From: Paraburkholderia panacisoli
Lineage (GTDB): Bacteria > Pseudomonadota > Gammaproteobacteria > Burkholderiales > Burkholderiaceae
Direction: 5' to 3'
NCBI RefSeq assembly: GCF_008369935.1
Contig: NZ_VTUZ01000014.1
Span: 124,001 to 188,000, forward strand
DNA: 64,000 nucleotides
Shown here: positions 35,427 through 43,946 of the stretch, piece after piece
Layout of the letters: each line of letters opens with the position of its first letter
Position numbering within the stretch: position 1 is the stretch's first letter
Notes under the pieces: model-generated
What the model saw: only the letters and a program-made list of their open reading frames with translations
What the model was told of the DNA's origin: nothing
The model's database searches: none
Program-made: the position numbers and the translations under genes

Positions 35427-36166
35427 GCGTGATTCCCTTCAGTCTGAGAGTTGGATTGAACTTCGTTTCCGCTGCCGTCGTTCATGCCGGACGCGTTGCC
35501 GCCCTCGCCTGTTCGGCGGACTGCCCCGTCGCCGCCTGACGGCGCCGCGCGACCCGCTGAATGCGGTGCGTGGCCATACCAGCGCGGATAAAACTGTTGC
35601 ACCGCCTCGCCGTCGAAACGCAGCGCGTGGCAGCGTCCCAGCTGGAATGGCGGTTTGTCGTTGGAATGCTCGCCTGTGCTGTTAGACGATTCGTCTCCTG
35701 AACTCGCGCTCGCGCCCGGCGTGCCGTCATTGGTGTTCCACACGTCGCCGGCGAATGCCTGAATGGCGACCGTCGGCAGGATTGCGCACAGCTCGGTGAG
35801 ATGCGTGCAACCAGCCGTGCCGCCCAGCAAACGGGCGACATCGCGACGGAAGTTGTTGAACAGATTGAGCCCGATGAGGGCACGGTAGGCGGGATTGCTG
35901 ACTTGGCACAAACCAGGATACGGCACCCAGTCGGACGACGCCTCGGCGTCGACGACATTGAGCGTGCGATCGATGGTGATGCGAAGCCAGAGTTCATGGA
36001 TCGGCTGACCATTGGGCCGGACGCCCGACGCAAGCACCACGTCACGTGGTTTTTCGTCGGTCAAGCACGCTTCCACATCCCACAGGCCATCTGCTCGCTC
36101 ATAGGCTTCCGCTCTGATTGCGCGACGATGGCGCAACTGACGGGACACTGGCGGTGAAAGCGGCAT
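35423..36166 (-). CDS. DUF2889 protein
   Basis: 247 residues. MPLSPPVSRQLRHRRAIRAEAYERADGLWDVEACLTDEK is typical of DUF2889, followed by GQPIHELWLRITID and CTHLTELCAILPTVAIQAFAG. The C-terminal third is low-complexity Ser/Gly/Asn. No signal or membrane segment is seen. It overlaps sucC by four bases, so it is expressed with the succinyl-CoA synthetase genes. The function is unknown; the conserved Cys-Thr-His might bind metal, which is speculative. Confidence 0.85.
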   Translation of the reverse strand: MPLSPPVSRQLRHRRAIRAEAYERADGLWDVEACLTDEKPRDVVLASGVRPNGQPIHELWLRITIDRTLNVVDAEASSDWVPYPGLCQVSNPAYRALIGLNLFNNFRRDVARLLGGTAGCTHLTELCAILPTVAIQAFAGDVWNTNDGTPGASASSGDESSNSTGEHSNDKPPFQLGRCHALRFDGEAVQQFYPRWYGHAPHSAGRAAPSGGDGAVRRTGEGGNASGMNDGSGNEVQSNSQTEGNHA

Positions 36167-36205
36167 GCGGGAAGGAAAGGCCGGATTGGAAAACCCTCGA
36201 ATTTT

Positions 36206-36235
36206 AGCATACTGGGTATTTGAGACAGGTTGGAA
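36206..36235 (-). promoter_or_regulatory. Candidate promoter for DUF2889-sucCD
   Basis: Minus strand TTCCAA (36235-36230) and TATGCT (36211-36206) are separated by 18 bases, about 40 bases before the DUF2889 start. A TAAAAT overlaps the -10. The match is moderate. Confidence 0.35.
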
Positions 36236-36284
36236 TGCGCACGGGTGATCGGGCGCCCCTGAGCGCGCCGCGGACGTTGCGCCG

Positions 36285-36986
36285 CTAATCGCCGCTCCAT
36301 GTCTCGTCGATGCCTTTGAGGATTTTGCCGATCGTCGCGCCGGAGAAACCACGCGATGCCAGAAAGCGCGCCTGCTTCGCCCGCTCGGCCGGCGTTTCGG
36401 GAAGCTGACCGAATTTTTTGCGCCAGATGGCTTGAGCGCGCGTGAGTTCGGTTTCACGCAATTGCGCGCTGGCCTCTTCGACGAGCGTCTGATCGACCGC
36501 ATGCTGCTTCAGTTCGCCGATGATCCGGCTCGTGCCCAGTCGCGACGAGCGCCGGTGAATCAGACTTTCCGCGAAACGCGAGTCCGATAGCCAGTTCTCG
36601 GCTTCCAGTGCGTCGAGCACCGTGTCCAGCGACTCGGTTTCCTCGACGAATGGCTTCAGTTTGCGCGCGAGTTCGGCGCGACTGTATTCGCGGCGAGATA
36701 GATAGCCGAGCGCGCGTCCTTTGAGGGAACGTGCGGGGCGTTGGGACTTTTTGGCTTCGTCCTGCCCTGGCTTCGCTTCGCCGGGCGTGCGACGCGAACG
36801 GGTGTAGGTGGTCTCGGAAGGATCCGAGGCGGCAAGCGCAGGGGATTCAGACGGTGCGCGCTGCGGGCCACGGCCCGCAGCGCGATCGTGTGATTCGAAC
36901 GATTCGAACGAATCGTCGTCTTCGTCACGCGGGCCGCCCGAGTGGCGTCCGGCAGCATCGGACAACGGCCGGCCCTTGCGTATCAC
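36285..36986 (-). CDS. recX: RecX regulatory protein with long N-terminal extension
   Basis: 233 residues. The RecX core starts near residue 85 (RSLKGRALGYLSRREYSRAELARKL) and carries three helical repeats through NWLSDSRFAESLIHRR to GFSGATIGKIL. RecX caps RecA filaments and limits recombination. The first 80 residues are charged, Ser/Pro-rich and probably disordered, making the protein longer than the usual 150. It starts seven bases after recA, so the two share a transcript. Confidence 0.92.
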   Translation of the reverse strand: MIRKGRPLSDAAGRHSGGPRDEDDDSFESFESHDRAAGRGPQRAPSESPALAASDPSETTYTRSRRTPGEAKPGQDEAKKSQRPARSLKGRALGYLSRREYSRAELARKLKPFVEETESLDTVLDALEAENWLSDSRFAESLIHRRSSRLGTSRIIGELKQHAVDQTLVEEASAQLRETELTRAQAIWRKKFGQLPETPAERAKQARFLASRGFSGATIGKILKGIDETWSGD

Positions 36987-36993
36987 TTGAGGG

Positions 36994-38070
<1,077 letters not shown>

Positions 38071-38150
38071 GAATCGTCCTTTGCTATGATGAACGGCGTC
38101 TGAGGCAGATGTACCGTCCACTTTTAGCGGACAGCACACGAAACCCAGAC

Positions 38151-38179
38151 ACTGTATAAAAAAACAGTAGTTTTGGCAA
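38151..38179 (-). promoter_or_regulatory. recA sigma-70 promoter
   Basis: Minus strand -35 TTGCCA (38179-38174) and -10 TACAGT (38156-38151) with a 17-base spacer, about 80 bases ahead of the recA start. The LexA box covers the spacer and reaches into the -10. Confidence 0.65.
38152..38167. promoter_or_regulatory. LexA (SOS) box of recA
   Basis: CTGTATAAAAAAACAG, an exact CTGT-N8-ACAG with an A/T-only centre. It overlaps the recA promoter, so LexA binding should block transcription until DNA damage. Confidence 0.9.
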
Positions 38180-38301
38180 GCGCGATTCGCATGCGAACGC
38201 GCATTTTTACCGTCGCGCTGCCCAAACCACCCACAATAATTTTCGGAGACCGCTGTGCGCCGGAGACATCCTCGGTGCCGGCAAGGCCAGGTTGGCGCAT
38301 C

Positions 38302-39084
38302 ATGCGAATTCTGATTGCCGAAGACGACAGCATACTCGCGGACGGTCTGGTTCGATCACTCCGCCAATCGGCCTATGCGGTCGATCACGTGAAGAGCGGC
38401 GTGGAAGCCGATACCGCGCTGTCAATGCAGACGTTCGACCTATTGATCCTCGATCTGGGCCTGCCGCGCATGTCCGGACTCGAGGTGCTGCGCCGCCTGC
38501 GCGCGCGCAATTCCAACCTGCCTGTGTTGATCCTGACCGCCGCGGACAGCGTCGACGAACGCGTCAAAGGTCTCGACCTCGGCGCCGACGACTACATGGC
38601 CAAACCCTTCGCGCTGAACGAGCTCGAAGCCCGCGTGCGCGCGCTGACCCGCCGCGGCGCGGGCGGCGGCCCCACGGTCGTGCGGCATGGCTCGCTGTCG
38701 TTCGACCAGGTCGGCCGGATTGCCTATGTGAACGACCAGGTGATCGACCTGTCGGCGCGCGAACTCGGTTTGCTCGAAGTGCTGCTGCAAAGGATCGGCC
38801 GGCTGGTGTCGAAGGAACAGCTCGTCGATCATCTGTGCGAATGGGGCGAGGAAGTCAGCAACAACGCGATCGAGGTCTACGTGCACCGCCTGCGCAAAAA
38901 GATCGAGCCGAGCGGCGTGCGCATCATCACCGTGCGCGGCCTCGGCTACTGCCTCGAAAAGGCGGCCTCGCCCTCGACCGCAAGTGCGAATGCAAGCGCG
39001 GCCGCCCCGCCCGCTCCCGCCGAGCCCGACCCGCCCGCCTCGCCGCCGTCCGGCGCGATGCCGGCGAGTCATCACTATAAGTAG
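38302..39084 (+). CDS. OmpR-family response regulator, TctD-like
   Basis: 260 residues. Receiver domain with DD at 8-9, phosphoacceptor Asp51 (LLILDLGLPRMSG) and the Lys of AKPF; the winged-helix domain ends NAIEVYVHRLRKKIE and TVRGLGYCL. The last 35 residues are an Ala/Pro/Ser-rich tail that is unusual for the family. The start at 38302 gives the canonical MRILIAEDD. The kinase gene follows 15 bases on. TctD-like naming rests on the partner and the adjacent transporter. Confidence 0.9.
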   Translation: MRILIAEDDSILADGLVRSLRQSAYAVDHVKSGVEADTALSMQTFDLLILDLGLPRMSGLEVLRRLRARNSNLPVLILTAADSVDERVKGLDLGADDYMAKPFALNELEARVRALTRRGAGGGPTVVRHGSLSFDQVGRIAYVNDQVIDLSARELGLLEVLLQRIGRLVSKEQLVDHLCEWGEEVSNNAIEVYVHRLRKKIEPSGVRIITVRGLGYCLEKAASPSTASANASAAAPPAPAEPDPPASPPSGAMPASHHYK

Positions 39085-39099
39085 AGGAAGAGGACGCCC

Positions 39100-40638
39100 A
39101 TGTCCGCACGCGCAGATCGCGCCACGGCGCACGCGGCGGACCTCGACGAAGCGCGCGACGAGCGCTACGCCAATCCGTTCGCGCCACCCGACGAAACCGA
39201 AGCCACCGCCGAAGCGCGCCCCCGCTCGCTGTTCGGCGAGATTCTCGACTGGATGCTCGCGCCCCTGCTACTGCTCTGGCCGATGAGCCTCGCGGTCACT
39301 TATCTGGTTGCCAAGTCGATCGCGAACGGCCCGTTCGACCGCGCGCTCGAAACCGACGCCTACGTGCTCGCCCGCCAGATTCATCCGGTCAATGGCGTGG
39401 CGGAGCTGTCGCTGCCCGATTCCACCCGCGACTTTCTGCGCGCCGACAACGTCGACAGCGTGTTCTACCAGGTGCTCGGCACGCGCGGCGAGCTGGTGAG
39501 CGGCGAGCACGACATGCCCTTGCCGCATGAAGAGGACCGGCCGCAGCCGGGCATCGTCGAATTCCGCGACGACGTGCTGCGCGGCAACGATATCCGCGTC
39601 GCCTACACAACCGTAGAGTTCCCGCAAACGCCGGGCGCGCAGCCCGTGCTGGTGCAGGTCGCCGAAACGCTCGACAAACGCAGCCAGCTTGCCAACGACA
39701 TCATCAAGGGTGTGATCCTGCCGCAGTTCGTGATCCTGCCGCTCGCGATCCTGCTGGTGTGGTTCGGCCTGTCCCGCGGCCTCGCGCCGCTGCACGCGCT
39801 GCAGGCGCACATCCGCGCGCGGCGCCCGGACGATCTGTCGCCGCTCGAGGCGCGCCGCGCACCGCCGGAAATCGAGCCGCTGGTGACTTCCTTCAACGAT
39901 CTGCTCACGCGGCTCGAACAGAACATGGAGTTGCAGAAGCGTTTCATCGCCGATGCCGCGCATCAGATGAAAACGCCGCTCGCCGGCCTGCGCACCCAGG
40001 CCGAGCTGGCGCTGCGTCAGGACGCGTCCGAGGAAGTGCACCGCTCGCTCGAACAGATCGCCACCAGTTCGGAGCACGCCGCGCGGCTCGTCACGCAGTT
40101 GCTGGCGCTGGCGCGCGCGGAAAACCGCATGTCGGGACAGATTTTCACGCGGGTCGAGGTGGGCGATGTCGCGCGCAGCGCGGTGCGCGACTGGGTGCAA
40201 GCCGCGCTCGCCAAACAGATGGACCTGGGCTATGAGGCGCCCGACGAGCCCGTCGAGGTCGACGGCAATCCGGTGATGCTGCGCGAAATGCTGTCGAACC
40301 TGATCGACAACGCGATCCGCTACACGCCGCCGGGCGGGCGCATCACCGTCAGGGTGAGGCACGACGCGGCGGCGCGGCTCGTGCATCTGGAGGTCGAGGA
40401 CACGGGCCTCGGCATTCCGGTCGCCGAGCGCTCGCGGGTGATCGAGCGGTTCTACCGGATTCTCGGCCGCGAAGGCGACGGCAGCGGCCTGGGACTGGCG
40501 ATCGTCCGCGAAATTGCGACTATGCACGGCGGCGAGCTGACCATCGACGACAACGTTTATCAGACCTCGCCGCGGCTGGCGGGGACGCTCGTGCGTGTCA
40601 GTTTGCGCGTTCCTCAGCGGGACGGGGACTTACCCTAA
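39100..40638 (+). CDS. Sensor histidine kinase, TctE-like
   Basis: 512 residues. A polar 45-residue N-terminus precedes a transmembrane helix (about 50-72), a periplasmic 2CSK_N-type sensor of about 130 residues, and a second helix near 205-225. HisKA has His288 in AAHQMKTPLAGLR, and the ATPase domain has NLIDNAIRYTP, EDTGLGIP and GSGLGLAIV. The HQMKTPL variant is typical of TctE kinases, which control tricarboxylate uptake. It is co-transcribed with the response regulator and followed by a MHS transporter 230 bases downstream. Confidence 0.9.
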   Translation: MSARADRATAHAADLDEARDERYANPFAPPDETEATAEARPRSLFGEILDWMLAPLLLLWPMSLAVTYLVAKSIANGPFDRALETDAYVLARQIHPVNGVAELSLPDSTRDFLRADNVDSVFYQVLGTRGELVSGEHDMPLPHEEDRPQPGIVEFRDDVLRGNDIRVAYTTVEFPQTPGAQPVLVQVAETLDKRSQLANDIIKGVILPQFVILPLAILLVWFGLSRGLAPLHALQAHIRARRPDDLSPLEARRAPPEIEPLVTSFNDLLTRLEQNMELQKRFIADAAHQMKTPLAGLRTQAELALRQDASEEVHRSLEQIATSSEHAARLVTQLLALARAENRMSGQIFTRVEVGDVARSAVRDWVQAALAKQMDLGYEAPDEPVEVDGNPVMLREMLSNLIDNAIRYTPPGGRITVRVRHDAAARLVHLEVEDTGLGIPVAERSRVIERFYRILGREGDGSGLGLAIVREIATMHGGELTIDDNVYQTSPRLAGTLVRVSLRVPQRDGDLP

Positions 40639-40866
40639 CGCGGCTTGAGCCTCGAAATCATGCAAGCTCTATTTTGAGATAAATTGCGCGCTCTTTGCAC
40701 TCGGTTAGCACCAAATTGCCGATCTTTGCCAGAATTTGGCCGGCGCCGGGCGCCCCGTCATTTCACCCCGCCACGTCAGTACGCCGTAAGTTTCCACTCC
40801 AATAATCCGTTGCACGGGAACGTCTTTGCTAGGCGACCGCGTGCATATCAATATTGGAGACGACAT

Positions 40867-42525
40867 ATGGCTACCGTTGGCGGACACATCTCGCCCGTAC
40901 CGATGACGCGCGAAGAGAAGCGGGTGATCTTCGCTTCGTCGCTAGGTACGGTTTTCGAGTGGTACGACTTTTATCTGGCCGGCTCGCTCGCGGCCTTCAT
41001 CAGCAAGAGCTTCTTCTCCGGCGTCAATCCGACCGCCGCCTTCATCTTCACGCTGCTCAGTTTTGCCGCCGGCTTCGCGGTCCGTCCGTTCGGCGCGATC
41101 GTGTTCGGACGGCTCGGCGACATGGTCGGGCGCAAATACACGTTCCTCATCACGATCGTGATCATGGGCCTGTCGACGTTCCTCGTCGGCTTCCTGCCGG
41201 GCTACGCGGCGATCGGCATTGCTTCGCCGGTGATCTTCATCGCGATGCGGATGCTGCAAGGCCTCGCGCTCGGCGGCGAGTACGGCGGCGCCGCGACCTA
41301 CGTGGCCGAACACGCGCCGCCGGGACGCCGCGGCTTCTACACCGCGTGGATCCAGACCACCGCCACGCTGGGCCTGTTCCTGTCGCTGCTGGTGATTCTC
41401 GGCGTGCGCACGGCGATGGGCGAAGACTCGTTCGGCGACTGGGGCTGGCGCATTCCGTTCGTCGCGTCGATCATCCTGCTGGGCGTTTCGGTGTGGATTC
41501 GTCTGCAACTGCACGAATCGCCGGTGTTCGAGCGCATCAAGGCCGAGGGCAAGACCTCCAAGGCGCCGCTGTCCGAAGCATTCGGTCAATGGAAGAACCT
41601 GAAGGTCGTGATTCTCGCGCTGATCGGCCTGACCGCCGGCCAGGCCGTGGTCTGGTACACGGGCCAGTTCTACACGCTGTTCTTCCTGACGCAGACGCTG
41701 AAGGTCGACGGCAGCAGCGCCAACATCATGATCGCGATCGCCCTGCTGATCGGCACGCCGTTCTTCCTGTTCTTCGGCTCGCTGTCGGACCGCATCGGCC
41801 GCAAGCCGATCATCATGGCCGGCCTGCTGATCGCCGCGCTCACGTACTTCCCGCTCTTCAAGGCGCTCGCGCACTACACCAACCCGGCTCTGGAGGCCGC
41901 GACCGCGCGGGCTCCGATCGTCGTGATCGCGGATCCGGCGCAGTGCTCGTTCCAGTTCAACCCGGTCGGCACGGCCAAGTTCACCAGTTCCTGCGACATC
42001 GCGAAGAGCGCGCTCTCGCGGGCCGGCCTGAACTATGAGAACGTCGCGGCGCCGGCGGGCACGCTGGCGCAGATCCGGGTCGGCGATACGGTGGTCAACA
42101 CGTTCGACGGCCGCGCCGCCGATGCGAAGGAGCAAGGCAAGCTGTTCGACAAGACGCTCGCCGCGACGCTGAAGGCAGCCGGCTATCCGCCGAAGGCCGA
42201 TCCGTCGCAGATCAACTGGCCGATGACCGTGGTGGTCCTGACGATCCTCGTGATCTACGTGACGATGGTCTACGGTCCGATTGCGGCGATGCTGGTGGAA
42301 ATGTTCCCGACGCGCATCCGCTATACGTCGATGTCGCTGCCGTATCACATCGGCAATGGCTGGTTCGGCGGCTTCCTGCCCGCCACGGCGTTCGCGATCG
42401 TCGCGGCGAAGGGCAACATCTACTCGGGGCTGTGGTATCCGATCATCATCGCGTTGGTCACCTTCGTGATCGGCATGCTGTTCGTCCGGGAAACCAAGGA
42501 CTCGGACATCTACGCGAAGGACTGA
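40867..42525 (+). CDS. MHS-family (metabolite:H+ symporter) MFS transporter with large loop
   Basis: 552 residues, about 100 more than typical MHS proteins. FEWYDFYLAGSLA in helix 1, the loop 2-3 motif GRLGDMVGRKY and the LGGEYGGAATYVAEHAP segment are family hallmarks. A second GSLSDRIGRKP is present. Between helices 9-10 and the last helices (about residues 335-450) lies a soluble insert with two cysteines. Substrates of the family are organic acids and osmolytes. The upstream TctDE-like pair may regulate it. Start MATVGG at 40867. Confidence 0.92.
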   Translation: MATVGGHISPVPMTREEKRVIFASSLGTVFEWYDFYLAGSLAAFISKSFFSGVNPTAAFIFTLLSFAAGFAVRPFGAIVFGRLGDMVGRKYTFLITIVIMGLSTFLVGFLPGYAAIGIASPVIFIAMRMLQGLALGGEYGGAATYVAEHAPPGRRGFYTAWIQTTATLGLFLSLLVILGVRTAMGEDSFGDWGWRIPFVASIILLGVSVWIRLQLHESPVFERIKAEGKTSKAPLSEAFGQWKNLKVVILALIGLTAGQAVVWYTGQFYTLFFLTQTLKVDGSSANIMIAIALLIGTPFFLFFGSLSDRIGRKPIIMAGLLIAALTYFPLFKALAHYTNPALEAATARAPIVVIADPAQCSFQFNPVGTAKFTSSCDIAKSALSRAGLNYENVAAPAGTLAQIRVGDTVVNTFDGRAADAKEQGKLFDKTLAATLKAAGYPPKADPSQINWPMTVVVLTILVIYVTMVYGPIAAMLVEMFPTRIRYTSMSLPYHIGNGWFGGFLPATAFAIVAAKGNIYSGLWYPIIIALVTFVIGMLFVRETKDSDIYAKD

Positions 42526-42570
42526 CAGTAGCTGACGGACGGGCAACTTGAAAAAGTTGTGCGCCGGGGG

Positions 42571-42599
42571 TTGACAGCCTCCGGCGCGGTCAGCATAAT
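42571..42599 (+). promoter_or_regulatory. Promoter of the tRNA gene
   Basis: TTGACA (42571-42576), 17-base spacer, CATAAT (42594-42599), placing transcription start a few bases before the tRNA. The spacer is GC-rich and overlaps a GCGCCGG/CCGGCGC stem that may also end the transporter transcript. Confidence 0.85.
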
Positions 42600-42611
42600 C
42601 TCGCTTCTTTC

Positions 42612-42688
<77 letters not shown>

Positions 42689-42699
42689 GCATCACTCGC

Positions 42700-42739
42700 A
42701 AGGCCCGCTTCTCTTAACCGAGAGCGGGCCTTTCGTTTT
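42700..42739 (+). terminator. Terminator of the tRNA transcript
   Basis: AAGGCCCGCTTCTC pairs with GAGAGCGGGCCTT with one bulged T and a six-base loop, followed by TTCGTTTTG. Confidence 0.85.
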
Positions 42740-42877
42740 GCGGCGGCGCATCGGTGCGTGCGTTGAGTCTGTCGTACGGAGGGCCGAAGAGCCGTCACTC
42801 ACGATCTGTTACCATCCCTGAACCGATGTTTCCAACGGAGTGAGTTATCCTCCTAGCATTGATTCTTCGCCAGTTGC

Positions 42878-42917
42878 AAAAAGCCGCTGCCCCTCAAGGT
42901 TCAGCGGCTTTTTTATT
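42878..42917 (+). terminator. Orphan intrinsic terminator in a leader region
   Basis: AAAAAGCCGCTG (42878-42889) pairs with CAGCGGCTTTTT (42902-42913) and a T-run continues. It ends about 40 bases before the next start codon. The stem A/T flanks make it symmetrical, but the plus-strand T-run is best. It either ends an unannotated short RNA from the preceding 140 bases or attenuates the downstream gene. Confidence 0.75.
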
Positions 42918-42954
42918 TTGGCTTTCCCGATCGCAACTTCAAGGAGGTTTCTTG

Positions 42955-43305
42955 ATGACGTTCCGCACCGCCGCATTCGCCGTGGCCACCGCTTTCATCG
43001 CGCTGCTCGGCGCCACGTCCGCGCTGACTGTTCAGGCGCAGACTCCGCCCGACAGCCAGTGGCGCGCCAGTCCCATCACCCTGTCCACGCTGCTGCAGGA
43101 CGGCTACAAGATCGTCGCCGTGGTGAACGGCGCGCACGGCAATGCCGGCCCGGCCGACACAATTTTTGTCCAGCGCGATCAGAGCGCGTTCAAATGTATC
43201 GACCCGCAGCAGCCGGATGCGAGAACGAAGACAGCCATCGCTGCGCCCGCGTGTTTCGAACTGGTTCCGCCGTCGGGAACAGCACCGGCCAGCGATACGA
43301 AGTAA
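42955..43305 (+). CDS. Small secreted protein of unknown function
   Basis: 116 residues. An N-terminal signal peptide (AVATAFIALLGATSALTVQAQ) is followed by a mature part of about 85 residues with two cysteines (FKCID, APACFEL). AAGGAGG lies nine bases ahead of the start. The mature segment LSTLLQDGYKIVAVVNG looks beta-rich. I do not recognise a domain. It sits behind the orphan terminator and ends at a hairpin shared with marR. Confidence 0.75.
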   Translation: MTFRTAAFAVATAFIALLGATSALTVQAQTPPDSQWRASPITLSTLLQDGYKIVAVVNGAHGNAGPADTIFVQRDQSAFKCIDPQQPDARTKTAIAAPACFELVPPSGTAPASDTK

Positions 43306-43321
43306 CCGTCAATGTGAATAA

Positions 43322-43345
43322 GCCCGCGCGCTAACCAGCGCGGGC
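43322..43345. terminator. Hairpin between convergent genes
   Basis: GCCCGCGC and GCGCGGGC form a perfect 8-bp stem with an eight-base loop. On the minus strand TTATT follows; on the plus strand there is no T-run. Probably a weak terminator for marR. Confidence 0.45.
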
Positions 43346-43368
43346 AAGCACGGCACCGCACGAGCGCA

Positions 43369-43812
43369 TCACCGATCCACCAGCCGGCTCAGATTGCCGC
43401 GCACGCGCTGCAGTAGCGCGATCAATTGCGCTGCCTCCTCATCGGTAAAACCGTTGAGCGCTTCGAGCGCGACTTCATCGCCCACCTTGCGCGCCTTGCC
43501 AAGCGTACGCTCGGCCTTCGGCGTCATACGCACCTGGTACTCGCGCCGGTCCTGCGGATTGGCGATCCGTTCGATCCAGCCGCCCTCCGCCATCCGATCC
43601 AGCAAACGGCCCGCCGAAATCGGCGCGACTTCGAGCAAATCCGCAAGCCGCGCCTGATTGATGTCGCCGTAATGCGCGAGATAGGCCAGCACGCGACACT
43701 GCGCGCGCGTCAGATCGACCGAGGATTTCGCGAGATCGTCGAAACGCTTGCCTGCCAGCCGGCCGACGTCGGAAACCAGAAAGCCGAAGCGCTCTTCGAG
43801 TTGGGTTTTCAT
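43369..43812 (-). CDS. MarR-family transcriptional regulator
   Basis: 147 residues, winged helix: LTRAQCRVLAYLAHYGDINQARLADLLEVAPISAGRLLDRMAEGGWIERIANPQDRREYQVRMT. The DRRE wing motif is conserved. It is divergent from a DHA2 drug exporter, and the intergenic region holds a near-perfect palindrome over -10-like boxes for both genes. It therefore most likely represses the exporter and itself until a toxic ligand binds. Confidence 0.93.
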   Translation of the reverse strand: MKTQLEERFGFLVSDVGRLAGKRFDDLAKSSVDLTRAQCRVLAYLAHYGDINQARLADLLEVAPISAGRLLDRMAEGGWIERIANPQDRREYQVRMTPKAERTLGKARKVGDEVALEALNGFTDEEAAQLIALLQRVRGNLSRLVDR

Positions 43813-43904
43813 GCGCGAATTATACGAAAACCGTTCGTCGTCCAGCGTCGTTGCGCACGCAATTCAACCTCAGCACAACTCCCGATGGCGCGCGTCCACC
43901 ACAT

Positions 43905-43932
43905 CGATATAATAAGCATGCTTACTATATCG
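43905..43932. promoter_or_regulatory. MarR operator and overlapping -10 boxes
   Basis: A 28-bp inverted repeat from CGATATAATAAG to CTTACTATATCG around GCATGC-type centre, with one mismatched pair. TATAAT (43908-43913) is a perfect -10 for the plus-strand exporter, and the other arm gives TATAGT as a minus-strand -10 for marR. Binding here would shut both promoters. Confidence 0.75.
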
Positions 43933-43946
43933 ACGACCCCGCTCCC

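Noticed and set aside
40942..42546. 534-codon minus-strand frame opposite the MHS transporter
   Set aside because: Composition is extremely rich in Arg, Asp and His, typical of antisense reading in high-GC genes; the transporter motifs are on the plus strand.
43905..43932. Palindrome near marR as a CRISPR-like repeat
   Set aside because: A single copy only, positioned over promoter elements; better explained as an operator.
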